DNA of 64,000 nucleotides from Punica granatum. Lineage: Eukaryota; Streptophyta; Magnoliopsida; Myrtales; Lythraceae. The notes under the pieces are model-generated. The model saw only the letters and a program-made list of their open reading frames with translations. It searched no databases and was not told where the DNA came from. Where the stretch lies: contig NC_045127.1 of assembly GCF_007655135.1 (NCBI RefSeq), forward strand, positions 16,401,699 to 16,465,698, given 5' to 3'. The number at the start of each line of letters is the position of its first letter. The stretch's first letter is position 1. This document shows positions 22,317-34,008 of this stretch, one piece after another. Made by a program: the position numbers and the translations under genes.

Positions 22317-23253
22317 TACTTCTGTAAAGGTCTGGTTATCTAATACTTTCTTCATAAATGATTTGGAAGAAGTGACCTATATTTTGGGCATTCGGATCTA
22401 TAGAGATAGATCGAAGAGATTGATAGGTCTATCCCAAGCCTTGTATCTGGATAAGGTGTTGAAAAGGTTCAACATGCAAAATTCCAAAAGATGATTGCTC
22501 CTTGTGAGACACGATATCCATCTCTCCAAAGCGATTTCCCCCAAGACTCTTGAGGAGAGAGAGAAGATGGCACATGTGCCTTATGCTTCGGCTATAGGTA
22601 GCCTGGTGTATGCTATGTTGTGTACTAGGTCGAATATTGCGTATGCTGTTAGTGTGACTAGTAGGTATCAATCCAACCCAGGACTTGATCATTGGACTGT
22701 TATCAAGAACATCCTTGAGTACTTGAGAAGAACTAAGGGTATGGTTCTAGTATATGGAGGAGATGAGTTGAGACTAGACGGGTTTACAGATACTGATTTT
22801 CAATCAAATGTGGATGATAGAAAGTCTATGTTCAGTTATATATTCACTTGTAATGGAGGTGCAATTAGCTGGAAGAGTTCTAACCAAGAGACGACTTCAA
22901 ACTCCACTATAGAGGCTGAGTATATTGCTGCATCTGATGCAGTGAAAGTGCCAGTTTGGATTCAGAAGTTTGTGACAGAGCTCGGTGTTGTTCTTTCGAT
23001 ATCGTCACCAGTAGAGTTGTACTATGACAATACTGGAGCGTTTACTCAGGAAAAAGAACCGAGGTCACATCAGAAATCCAAACATATTGAGAGGAGATAT
23101 CATATTATCAAGGAGATTATCGGGAAAGGCGATGTAGCCATGCAGAAACTAGCTTCAGCGTACAATGTTGTTGATCCACTCACGAATGCCATGACGCAGC
23201 AGCAGTTAAAGAAACATCTTGTGAAGATGGGCCTTAGATACTATACTGAGTGA
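22317..23253 (+). pseudogene. Copia pol remnant: C-terminal RT and RNase H
   Basis: This resumes the RT interrupted at 20542: SNTFFINDLEEVTYILGIRI, then after a stop near 22491 a 252-codon open stretch (22495-23253) with YASAIGSLVYAMLCTRSNIAYAV, LDGFTDTDFQ, SWKSSNQETTSNSTIEAEYI (RNase H acidic residues in DTDF and the AEYIA block), SKHIERRYHII and a terminal TGA. The long clean stretch makes it look like a host gene, but it is the RNase H end of copia pol. Confidence 0.92.
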
Positions 23254-23259
23254 CTCTAG

Positions 23260-23273
23260 TGCAAGTGGGAGAT
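23260..23273 (+). other. Polypurine tract of copia copy 1
   Basis: GCAAGTGGGAGAT lies directly before the LTR start TGTTTGTGATATG, seven bases after the pol stop codon. It is the usual plus-strand priming site for copia elements. Confidence 0.8.
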
Positions 23274-24149
23274 TGTTTGTGATATGCCCTAAAGCCTTAT
23301 TCTTGTATTTGGATAATTCCTTTTTGAAATTAAAGTTTATTCTATTATTTATATATTATCTATTAGGGGTGATCGGTTCCGGGTACCCTGTCTTTTTCAC
23401 GATACCCGGACCCTACCCTGTAAGGGACCGGTTTCAAGATTTTGGAACCGGACCCTACCCTGTTGAATCCTGGAACCGAAACCTACCCGGAACCTGTATT
23501 ATACCACAGGTTCCGGGTACCCTGTTGGAATCTGTAAATTTTTTTCTTCCGATTTGAAATCTACTCGATTTGCAAAATCATGGGAGAGCGACACGGCATC
23601 CAAATTGTGTCAACTCCGATCAAAACAGATTTTATATATATGTATGAAATAGTTTATGGATATCCATACTCGCTCATATTTTTTCTTTTTTTCTTTTTTT
23701 CTTTTTGCCCTCGTATATCGTTTTTTCTTAATGAACAAAAAATGCTCAAGTAAACAGATTACTAAGAGGGTGCAGAAAAACATATTTTAGGAACAGGGAG
23801 CAGAGCATGCTGTGTGTGAAAGGCAAAGCACTGCATCTTGCCCAACTTAATGTTCCCCAACAATCCCTCACTGTCCAACATCAAGTTTCAATTACTTCAC
23901 TGCATCTATTGCAGTAAACAAACAAACTAACGGAACAGCTAAACTCCCTGTTGTATGATATTTAAGGCAAAACATACAGATTTTAACAGTAAGAGATTTA
24001 TTTGTGATAAAAGCTTCAGAGAAACTCTTTTCTTGCGAGTATCATAACCGTAAATCAGAGCCCTACCCAACTCAGCATGATCTGCCAGCTAGACAGCGAA
24101 GGTAAGAAAACATAATTCTTAGAAAAACAAAGGAGAAAAGCTAACATAC

Positions 24150-24874
24150 CACCAGGACCTGTAGTAACGTCCGAATAATATTTTCAAGAAGCTGGTTCTC
24201 ATCTTGCACTAACTTTGTTCGTTTCTGTCAAGAAAAAAATTATATTCATTATATTTTACTCGGATATTCACTTAAAACCAAAATAGAGTTTTAATTAGTA
24301 GCTACAGCCATTGTGTTGTATTTACAGACTTGTAGTCCAAACCCTCCACGCACAGGCCCGCAAGAAATGCTAAAATTTGATAATAAAGAATAACCATTAG
24401 GTCTAGCAGATTCTGACGAGAACATCCCGCTGCTATAGTGCTACTCCATGGGAAGTTTGAACATTCAAGAACTTAAACTCGTGCCTCCAGAAACGGTGAT
24501 TGATTTTTCACTTGTTCATGCTATCATTCTCTAATATCGAAAACTTTCCAGATAGGTCAGGTAAGCGAATGTGACGGGAACGGGAATACCTGAGGTTTTA
24601 TGACTTCCTGAACTATCCGGAGGGCAAAGTTTTCCGGTGGCCCTGGTTGCAGAATTGCCATTTTAAATGCTTCCTAAGAATCAAACTCCATCAGGAATCT
24701 AACCGAAAGACGAAGAAATTAACTAACTGTTGAATCACAAAGACAGCGCAGCAAGAAAAATGAACTTAAAGCTCTGTTGACTACCTAAATATGTTAGTCG
24801 AGCTCAGGAACAATGAAAGAGCAATCGAACAACTTCAGCAACGAGAGTGAGATCATGAACAGTGTTCTTACCAT
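24150..24874 (-). pseudogene. THO1: Captured 5' fragment of THO complex subunit 1 (HPR1) gene
   Basis: On the minus strand an ATG at 24872-24874 is followed at once by a GTAAGA donor. The next exon (24590-24673, after TTCTTAG) reads EAFKMAILQPGPPENFALRI and ends VIKPQ at a GTATTC donor. A third exon (24150-24224, after CTGACAG-type AG) reads KRTKLVQDENQLLENIIRTL and ends at a GTATGT donor. Phases join without a shift. This pattern matches the N-terminus of plant THO1/HPR1, a nuclear mRNA-export factor that starts with a similar M(E/D)AF...AIL block, as I recall it. Nothing convincing of later exons follows. Retained introns show capture of genomic DNA rather than cDNA. Family assignment is from memory and moderately sure. 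Confidence 0.6.
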
Positions 24875-25740
24875 GCTAGATTGCTAGTTGTTCAGCAATA
24901 CAATGAAAGATTCCTCAATTGAAAGCCGAAACCCAAAATCAACGACAGTGAAACAGCTCTCGGGCATTTGGAGAGAATGAGAGAAGCAGCATGAGATGAT
25001 GAATGGATGAAGTGATCGAACCCAACTGTTTCTGTAGCTGGATATATCAGAAGATATCAGGAGCTCCCATGTTAGCTCCGAGCTTAAAGCTCACCGAGGA
25101 AACGAGACTGTGTGCGCGGGCTGTATACGGAACATCAAACAGCCGTTCAGTAGATAAACAACAAACAATCTAATCTCCATTTTGTACGAAGCAACAGAGT
25201 CCTGACTGATATAAAATCGCGCTCTATGCTTTGAAAAGCAAGGCGCACAAGCATATGATCATCATTCAATTTTCGGAAATGAGTTCATCAAGCCAAAACC
25301 ACTACGCAAGTCGCAACGCACTATCCAGAAGTGAAGAAATGGAAATCATCGATACTAACGCAACAAATCATGGAGAGCGAGAGCGAGAGCGACACGGCAT
25401 CCAAATCGTTGTCAGCTGCTTCGATCAAATGGATTGAAAGCATGAATGAAGCGAAGGAAGGAGGCAATTGACCTTGGCATTTACGATGAGAGAGGGATGA
25501 CGAGGCGGTTCCTGAGAGTAATCGGACGGTGCTCAGAGTCCTGGCATTTTTGGTTCAGCTCCGCCGATTCTGGTCCTTCTATCTTCGCAGGGAGGGAGGA
25601 GGGAGTGTAGGTTGCGGCAGCAGAGAGAGAGAGAGAGAGAAGGCTCTTGTCGTCTTCTCGGATTCCTAGAGAGAGCGAGAGGGAGGGAGGGACTGCAAGG
25701 GCCAAGGGTTCTGTTAACTTTACTCTCTCTCTTTTTTTTT
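24875..25740 (-). other. Captured upstream and 5' UTR region of the THO1-like fragment
   Basis: This DNA lies upstream of the captured start codon on the minus strand. It includes an (AG)n run on the plus strand (25622-25641), i.e. CT-rich sense DNA as in plant 5' UTRs, and a GAGAGCGAGAGCGAGAGCG repeat. A 74-codon open frame (25481-25705, minus) has a Ser/Leu-rich start from the CT repeat and is not taken as a gene. The promoter may have been captured with the exons; this is inference. Confidence 0.4.
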
Positions 25741-27739
25741 TTAAAATAAATATCCGGTCCCGGTTACCGGTTCCGGTTCTGGGTACCCTGTAATCAGGAA
25801 CCGGAACCGGAACCGATTTTCACCGGTTCCTGATTTTAATACCCGGACCTTACCCTATTTTCAATACGAGCTACCCGGACCCTACCCTACCGGGTAGGTT
25901 CCGACCGGTTCCGGATATATTCGGTACCCATGCACACCCCTATTATCTATGATAATTAGAATAAAGTTCTTAAGATATTCAGAATGCTTCATTCTTAAAG
26001 AGTTAAGAATATGAGTGACAGAGTAATTCGATAAGAATATTTTTAAACTGTTCACGATCGTAGGAGACGTAACTGGATATTATTTCTCTGGATAGATCGT
26101 CACCTATGTCTGCATCCATGATTAATATATAGATACCAATGAAGATGGAGTAGTGAGTCTCATGCTATTTGATAATTGTTATCATGACAGATATGTGGAT
26201 GCTTATATGATAAGTAATCGAACGTGACGTGCAGATAATATTCATACGGTAATTTACTAATGTCAATGAATATTATTTAGATAATATTAGTGCATATAGT
26301 CCTTAGACCTGAGATGAAATGCTATCTCATGTATAAGTAATTAGAATTTGCTACTGCTAATGTATTTATGTTTAGCATGAGTATTCGACAGATAGTAGTT
26401 CTAGTTAGTTATACTTGGAGGTAGGTGTTCGATTAAAAGGGGATTCACTAACTTGAGTAAACTGGGAAAATGTCCTATGGATGTGAGTTTTGTTTTGGAT
26501 CGAGAAATCCTCGACCGAGGTAGATAGACTTGAGTAGAAAGGAGTTTTGTTCAAGTTGTACAGATCTAAGAATGAAATCAGAGAGTCCATATGATTAGCT
26601 ATAGGGTTTAACATTTACTGTAGCTCTGACTAGATCGGGATCTTGTAGTGGAGGGATTCAGTGCATGGCTTTTACAATCAGAGGTTCATCAGAATGCTTC
26701 AATTATACATTCGTCATCATTTGGTTTATCACGATATGTTACTAGGCGTCACTCGTGAACTTTGGGAACCTAAGGTATTTTGGGAATTATGCCTTTGGTT
26801 ACAAAAAGAGTTTCTGGTAATGTCAAATGAGTTGATATTATAATCCCATTGCCAATTGGTGATGAACTTAGTTAATCACACACATTGAGCGTGTCTAAAC
26901 TGAAAAAAAGAATTAATTCTAATTAAGGAAATTAATTATCGAACAAGGATTACAATGTGGTTGCAAGGGTGCTAGCACATCCTGAAGCCGAGTTCAATAT
27001 CAATAATAAATCTAATTAAGGAAATACGATACTTTTCTTCTTTAGAGAATTTCTATAAATAGATTGTCTATTGGTGGAAATTCGTGTCAATGACTTGTTT
27101 GATCTTTCTTTCTTATTACAAGGGCAAGTCATTAGATGACTTAAAGTGTGAGGACTTATTTGTAATTTATTAATTAATGTTGATTAATTACTAATTGCAT
27201 TTTGGTCCCTAAGGTAAAGATATATATAGATATGTTCATGCAGTTAACCCAAGAACACTTATCGATAAGACCCAATATTAGTGAGAGAGAGGAGAGTTCG
27301 GCTGAAACAAACAAAACAAAACAGTCGCACACTTCCCAAGGCTGATCGGGGTCTTCCTCGTCTCTGTTCGGTGTTTCGGTGTTGTTCTGAACGTCCTTGA
27401 AGAGATCCTTTCATTCCATGATGATTTCGTTCGAGACTAATGACCTAGATCGGAGTGTACGGGTCGAGAGAAGTCTAAACTCGGTGGAGACGCGCTCGTG
27501 TGAGTGAGCTAGAGGCCGGACACTTGGACGGCTAGTTTGATCGACTTGATTCGACAAGGTTAGTATAAAAGTCTAAATTTTTCTTGTGGATTCGATATAT
27601 GATGTTATCTATTCACTTGGGAGGTGATTCTTGTGTCAAGATGTGATCTTGAAGTTTCGATTAAAACGAGCATGCGATAAAAATTTGATTTTTATTGTAT
27701 TTAAACTTTCCGCTGTGCACGTGCTCGATTTTCTAACAG

Positions 27740-27751
27740 TGGTATTAGAGC
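27740..27751 (+). other. Primer binding site, copia internal region 2
   Basis: TGGTATTAGAGC starts one base after the end of LTR 2, identical to the PBS of copy 1. Confidence 0.85.
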
Positions 27752-30317
27752 TGCCTTTCTAATCGATTAGATAGATGTTTTGTGCCTAATTTTGGTGTTT
27801 GATTGTGATTTATTGAAGTGTTTGATAAATCGATATCGAATCGGGCATTAGAAATTATTTCTCATGATCGACCCTAGATAATATAATTGGATTAATTGTC
27901 TCGATTGAAGGATAGCCGCAGGACGGCCTTCACGGGCCAAGGACGGCGATTGTTGGGCGGCTGCTCGTTGCTCCCGAGGTTGCTGAGTTGCCCTCAATGG
28001 CTGCTGGGCATTTGGGACTAAATTGGATTATTCTCGGATGATTTTGTGGTTGATAGATGGTTCGGCTCTTCTTGGTTCCTCTCGACTGCTTCCCGTCATT
28101 CTTGGGTAGAGCGTGGCTTCCACGGGTGGCTGCTGAATTGATTCTGTGGTTGCTGGTGGTTGCTAGACGCCCAGGTAGCTGCTGGTCGCGACTGTACGCG
28201 ACTGGACGCACGACTGAGCTCGAGATTAGACGGGACTGAGCGCACGACTGAGCACGCAGCTGGAGGCGACTGAGCACGCAGCTGGAGGCGACTGAGCGCG
28301 TGACTGGACTCGGTTGTGATGGCTTAGGAGTGTCGGTTGCCCCGAGCTGGCAACAGTAGCGTAATGGGCAATTTTCGATATTTTCGGAAATAAGATTTTC
28401 AAAACAATTAATTATCAAAATTGTTTTTTGTAAAATTTGATTTTATAAAATTGGATATTTGATATCCTATTCTAATGAGATTAGAGATTTCATATTTAAT
28501 ATAAAAAAGGATTTTGGAAAATGCACTAGATATATGATATCTTGTATATTTTTCAAAATTTTAAATTTCCTAATATATGATATTTTGATATTTTTGTATA
28601 GAGTTACAAAATTGGCATGGAATTTATTTTCCTTTTATGCTATTAGTTTCCTTCATAAATTTCAAGCATGGTGTGTGATTATGGACCTCAGGAAATTTTT
28701 TGCTTAATTCTAGTGGCTCTAGGATTAGGCTAATAGTAAGTCAGTGATCATGCTTTTATCGATTTTGAATATATATTTATGCATGCGATGTGTGAATACG
28801 GATAATGTGCAAAGTGAAACCGAATAGTAATTAGATCACCTAATAGAAAATCTTCCAAATTAAAATATTAAGTCGGGAATGGCATGAGGTTGCGAACTCT
28901 ATCATGGCTCTCCACCAAAGCGTTCTCCAAAGAGTTATAGTTTGTTTCGTTGTCGGTCATGGACACATGGGGGCGCGAGACAGACTAAGAGATCTTTCTG
29001 CACGAATGTTTAAACATGTGATGTTTTAGATTGTCGGTTGCTAATAACGGGAGGCACCTGAGGTAGTTGACATCTAGGTTTTGCTGTGTCAGACTGAACT
29101 ATGTATCAAGGACCAATAACGGCAGGCACCTGAGGTCCGGAGTACTAGGAGCCGAATTGATTGAGTCGTACATAGAGATGTACTGAACAATGAGTTGTTC
29201 ACTTGTAGAGTGCTAGTTTCCAATAATGGCAGGTACCTAAGGAAATTAGCATTTTATGAGAAATCAATCACCCGCTAGGAATCTTTCCCAAATAGGATTC
29301 TCGTTTCCTATTTTGGAAGTATAGGATTTGAAAAGATAGTGTGAGACCATTTTGATTGAAAGTCCATGGTCATTATGGTTATGTACATAAATTCACTAAT
29401 TAGAATCTTGTTATTTTCTGCATTACTTGATATGATATCTCTTATCCGTTTGTTAGCATACTTAACATGAATAGCTATACTGGACCTAAAAGGACTAGTT
29501 ACAACACCTTGATATTATTTGAAACTTGGAGTGTATAGGATACGTTTATGAGAAATTAGCATTTTATGAGAAATCAATCACCCGCTCGGAATCTTTCCCA
29601 AATAGGATTCTCGTTTCCTATTTTGGAAGTATAGGATTTGAAAAGATAGTGTGAGACCATTTTGATTGAAAGTCCATGGTCATTATGGTTATGTACATAA
29701 ATTCACTAATTAGAATCTTGTTATTTTCTGCATTACTTGATATGATATCTCTTATCCGTTTGTTAGCATACTTAACATGAATAGCTATACTGGACCTAAA
29801 AGGACTAGTTACAACACCTTGATATTATTTGAAACTTGGAGTGTATAGGATACGTTTACTTGACTCTTTCATCCATGGCTCTTAGTGAAGAGATCATGGA
29901 AGATAAGTGTATTGTATCCAAGAGAAAGACACAAAGGATAGAAATGATTGTAAATAAAGGAAATTGTTTCCGGTTGTAGCAAGTACAAATATTAGAATAG
30001 GAAATGCTCTCTATACTTGGAGTGATTGAAGGCAAGGGAAAAGTGCTCAAACCTTTGGAAGGTAAATCCTTTAATAGTTCGATTAGCTCGTCTACTGTAT
30101 GAGTTCTTGATATAAGTGCAAGTTTGAGAAATTGGTACTTTTATACATGAACTAGCAAGCAATAAAGTCATCGGAAGGAATGAGGTATGCCTGAAGATCG
30201 GCAATGGAGCAAGTGTTGCGGCCAAAGCTTTGGGGTCGACTTCGTTGCATCTAGATGGACATGTTGTATTTCCAGATCGTGTTTTAGTTTTACCAAATGC
30301 CTATCGGAACATTATTT
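27752..30317 (+). other. Copia internal region 2, pol deleted
   Basis: Co-linear with 16451-18640 of copy 1, including the GCGACTG-type minisatellite (28180-28310, with a 22-bp direct duplication of GAGCACGCAGCTGGAGGCGA-type sequence) and the CCAATAACGG motifs. It stops at CGGAACATTATTT, just inside the GAG-pre-integrase region, and is fused to LTR sequence. No intact frame remains. Confidence 0.75.
29242..29861 (+). repeat. 310-bp tandem duplication inside copia copy 2
   Basis: The block with ATTTTATGAGAAATCAATCA at 29251 recurs at 29561, an offset of 310 bp. The two copies look identical apart from CCCGCTAGG versus CCCGCTCGG. Copy 1 (17850-18160) has a single block, so the duplication arose in this copy and recently. 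Confidence 0.9.
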
Positions 30318-30322
30318 TTAGT

Positions 30323-30875
30323 TTTATTAATTAATGTTGATTAATTAATAATTGCATTTTGTATAGATTTGATCTTACAGTTAACCCTAGAACAGTTATC
30401 GATAAGACCCGATATTAGTGAGAGAGAGAGGAGAGTTCGGCTGAAACAAACACAGCAAAACAGCCGCACACTTCCCAGGGCTGATCGGGATCTTCCTCAG
30501 CTCCGGTTCGACATTTTGGTGTTGTAATTGACGTCCTTGAAGCGATCTTTTCATTCCATGATGATTCCGTGTAAGACCAGTGACCTAGATCGGAGTGTAC
30601 GGGTCGAGAGAAGTCTAAACTCGGTGGATACATGTCGTGTAGACTAGCTAGGGGCCGGACACTTGGACGGCTAGTTTGATCGACTCGAATCGACAAGAAT
30701 AGAATAAAAGTCTAAATTTTTCTAGTGTATTCAATATGTGATGTTATCTAATCGTTTAGGAGATGATTCTCGTGTCAAGATGTAATCTTGAAGTTTCGAT
30801 TAAAACGAGCACGCAAAAAAAATTGATTTTTATCGTATTTAAACTTTTCGCTGCGCACTGCTCAGTTTTCTAACA
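30323..30875 (+). repeat. Copia LTR 3, 5'-truncated
   Basis: It starts in mid-LTR at TTTATTAATTAATGTTGATT, corresponding to about 15854 of LTR 1, and runs to CAGTTTTCTAACA at 30875. The join with internal sequence has a short T-rich overlap (about 30315-30325), consistent with microhomology deletion of pol and the first part of the LTR. Confidence 0.85.
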
Positions 30876-31393
30876 GTTGGTCCCTCCTTAGTGTATTCCC
30901 CTCTCCTCTCACACTCATGATTCGTTTTATTTCTAGGTTTCAGTTGGATTTTTTGTTGTTTTGAGAAGAAAACAATAGTTAAACCCGGCCCCGCCCACAC
31001 TATGCATCATATAATGAAGTGCATAATAAGTGCGAGTTCACGTACATTGTAATCTTGTGACATATTTCTTAATACATTGTCTCTTCCATCTTTCTTAGAG
31101 TCGATTTTTTTTTCTCGAAAATTTTGTAAAGTTTGATTTTCATGCTTATCTACGGAAACTCATAGTGAGTTTTCTAATCTTGTTCTCGACATTGATGTTC
31201 AGTCCTAAGTGCATCTTCAATGAGTGTTTATTTACATGCCTCCTTTTCTTTCATCTGAACTCTCTTATGCGTGATTTTTCGGCAACAACTGAAAGTTAGC
31301 TGTCAAGGGCAGAAGCGTCCGTGTTGCCCTGACAGTCGCTAATTGCACATCCATTTGTTGTGTGGCTTGATTGTCATACTCTTCTTCTCTAGT
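30876..31393. other. Unassigned DNA between copia cluster and gypsy element
   Basis: T-rich, no gene. A GCTGTCAAGGGCAG...CTGACAGTC inverted-repeat-like segment lies at 31299-31336. It could be the original insertion locus. I see no continuation of the NDUS7 pseudogene here. Confidence 0.4.
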
Positions 31394-31398
31394 GACTA

Positions 31399-33823
31399 TG
31401 TGCGCACCCGAATTTCGTTTCGTCGGGGCACGCATGCGCGCGCCTATGCAACGCGGCTTGGGAGTGTCCACCTTCCCAGGGACGCGCGACGGATGCACGT
31501 GAGAAGGAGTCGCCACTTGCCATTTTACGACCCGAAAGTCGAGGGCCGGCAAGTTACCCGGGTCTAGGGGTACGGGGTATACCTAAGATACTAAGGCAAT
31601 GGTCTGTATGGAACCGGAAATTCCGAATTCGGGGGTTCTATTACGTGTGGGCTTATATCCCACACGCCCTTTCGGTACTCTAACTTGCTAGGCTTGCCAT
31701 TTTATTTATTTACCGCATGATTAAGTTTCGCTCATCTTACGCGTTTTGACACCGTAAATTCGAAGAAACACTCTGACCATCTACTCCCCAACCGGGATTT
31801 TACATGAATATATGTATAATATAAAACCTTACATTGTTCTCTCAAATAAATAAAGACAAGTTATAATGACTAAATCCCGGTCGATTCGCATTTGGTCATG
31901 ATTTCACTCATGCTCACCGTATAGTTTGGAAAAGACCGAAAATTAAATTAAATGCGCACTCGGTGTATGGGGGTATTGGACCCCATGATCGACGGTTATG
32001 GGCGTTGGACCCAGTGTGAATCGAGTCCTAAAGGATCGGGCTCGATCCGCATAACAATCAAGTGTAAAAAATATAACAAGCAAGCTCAACTAAACAATCA
32101 ATGGGATTTTGTTATCGCCGAATTTACGTGAATTAACTGATTATTAACCGGGATATATTGGCATACAAATCCTACCTTAAAACAAACAAAAGAGATGATG
32201 GATAGGGTATATAGCATCCGACATTATTTTAACGGACCCGACAGACGTGATGTCCATAGTCAAGTCTCGAATGTGTGGGTTGTTTTTAGATTACTCTGTA
32301 TCGTGACAATATGGCTTTTATAAATTAAAAGTATTTTCACCTAAAAACCCAAAACCTAACCCTCTATTTGACTATTGCCCATGTTTGATTTAAGTCGAAT
32401 TTGTGATTAATTCATTTTTCCCTGAATTGAACGATATTAAAAGAGCAGGGACTGATTTGAAAATTATGAAAAAAATTGGGGACTGATCTGAAAATTCTAA
32501 AAGATTGGGGGCTGATTTGAAAATTCTAAAAAAATGAGGACTGTGCAAAAAAAATTACTGAAGATGTCCTAGGACTTATTTGAAGTGGATTTGAAAATCG
32601 GGACTGATCTGAAGATAAAAAATGGCCCACGGACTAAACTGAAACAACCTGGAAAGTCTTTTGGGACGCTTGAGAAATTCTGAAAAATCCAAGGACTGAT
32701 TGGGAAATAGTAAAATGACCGGGACTTGGTTGAAAATAAATTTTAGGGTTCGGGGCAGATCTGAAAAAAATAAAATGAGTCCTCTGGACAGAAATGTAAC
32801 AAAATGGAAAGTTCGTAAAATCGAGTTCGGGACAAATTCAATCACCCACGTGACCCAAGAACACTTAAATTCACATTATATCCATCAAGCAAGCAATAAT
32901 ATTCAGAAAATGAGTCCTAATCATGCCACTAAGTCGAGGATTTACCTAATCCGGAAAGTTGAGGGGCTTCTCTGTAAAAAAAAAAAAAAAGAAATCGCTG
33001 GACGATCGGGTCGGATCGGATCGGATCGAAGCGCCCGCCCGAAGGATAAACCTCCCGGAAGAGATGCTGGGCTGGATTGGGCGTTGGGCCTGAACGGGCC
33101 AAGCTTCCAGGCTGGGCCTGCAAAGAACGAACTGGGCCGAGGCCCGTTAGCCAAGGGCGGTCGGGATCGGGCGGTCAGCGGCGGCCACGGAGCTGCGGGC
33201 AGCAGTTCTCTTCCCTGGACGCCGTGATAAGGGCCGGAATGGACGCGGGAGATGGCTCTGGGCACCGCTTGGGCTTCGCCGTGGTCGATCGGGGCCTCAC
33301 CGGCGTTTAAACAGTCGGAATAGGGGAGAATTTTAGAATTTTCCGATTTTCCGGCGTTCTTCGATCTCCAAATTCCTTAAAACGGGAGCAAATTTTCCGA
33401 TTTCTCTCAATGGGTCTTATTCCTCCCCTGCCGAATCGCATTTCTATTCCATTTAATTGCAATTCCATCACCTTCCGTTGAGATTTCGACCGATTTGGCC
33501 GAAAATCGCGGAAATCACGATATTGGGGTTCTGGGCCGGCCGGGGATCGCGGGCAACCGGCGAGCGCTGCCCAGCCCCTGCCCGGCCTGCCCGAATCTTT
33601 TTTTTTTTTTTTAAATTAGGGCCGGCGGGTCACGGGCAGCCGGTCAACGCTGCCCGGCCTGCCCGGCCCTGCCCGACTCTTATCTTTTTTTTTTTTTCTT
33701 TTTTTTTAACATATTTAATTTAATTAAAAATAATAATAATAATTTTTTTAAGAAAAGGTGATAAATTGGGAAATGACAATTTTGCCCCCCTCGGAGCCGA
33801 TGGACCTCAATTAGGTGCTGACA
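31399..33823 (-). repeat. 3' LTR of the Tat-like element (490-bp deletion)
   Basis: Closely similar to the other LTR throughout, but TTTTTCCCTGAATTGAACG at about 32420 joins two sites that are about 490 bp apart in the 5' LTR (47337-47826). It contains a TCGGATCGGATCGG microsatellite (33008-33027) and two oligo-T tracts (about 33597-33612 and 33682-33708). Confidence 0.9.
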
Positions 33824-33838
33824 GCTTGCCCCTCTTTG
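33824..33838 (-). other. Polypurine tract of the Tat-like element
   Basis: In element sense AAAGAGGGGCAAGC stands directly before the 3' LTR start TGTCAGCACC. Confidence 0.8.
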
Positions 33839-34008
33839 GTTGCGTGCTCGGATAGAGGATGCAGCCAAAGACTATAAGAAGCACCTCGTTTGGTCCTAGC
33901 GACCGTTTGGCAATGCTCCTCGTTTTCGCTAATATGTGGGCCTGTTGCAAAAATAGTAAAAACCATAAATTAGTAACTATGAACGCATACTTGAGAGACA
34001 TTAAGTGA

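Larger units (their letters stand above)
23364..25942. mobile_element. Non-autonomous hAT element carrying a host gene fragment
   Basis: The ends are TAGGGGTG...CACCCCTA, flanked by a perfect 8-bp TSD TTATCTAT (23356-23363 and 25943-25950). Subterminal regions of about 160-210 bp are packed with GGTTCCGG/CCGGTTCC and GGTACCCTG motifs (23376-23525 and 25752-25925), typical of plant hAT termini that bind transposase. There is no transposase. The interior holds a minus-strand fragment of a THO1-like gene and a sequence of about 50 bp repeated near both ends (23579-23632, 25370-25432). It inserted into the copia LTR and is therefore younger than it. Confidence 0.88.
23274..27738 (+). repeat. Copia LTR 2, split by a hAT insertion
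   Basis: It begins TGTTTGTGATATGCCC, corresponding to TGTTAGTGATATGCC in the solo LTR, and ends TTTTCTAACA before a second PBS. Removing 23364-25942 and one TSD copy leaves about 1.88 kb, close to the solo LTR. It serves as 3' LTR of copy 1 and 5' LTR of copy 2. Confidence 0.88.
15357..30875 (+). mobile_element. Ty1/copia cluster: LTR-internal-LTR-internal-LTR
   Basis: There are three plus-strand LTRs of one family: 15357-16437 (5' truncated), 23274-27738 (split by a hAT element) and about 30323-30875 (5' truncated). They are separated by two internal regions, each starting with the initiator-Met PBS TGGTATTAGAGC. The first internal region carries pol; the second keeps only its first 2.6 kb. 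Ectopic recombination between copies, or a tandem insertion followed by deletion, would give this pattern. Because both outer LTRs are truncated or decayed, no TSD can be matched. The cluster abuts the NDUS7 pseudogene on the left and unassigned DNA on the right. Confidence 0.8.

Noticed and set aside
22495..23253. 252-codon frame as an independent host gene
   Set aside because: It carries copia RNase H motifs and continues the RT interrupted by the solo LTR; it ends just before a PPT and LTR.
24064..24107. A fourth captured exon (CTGGCAGATCATGCTGAG on the minus strand) after the THO1-like exons
   Set aside because: It follows an acceptable AG and stays open, but its text does not resemble the next part of THO1 as I recall it. 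Similarity seems to end at 24150.
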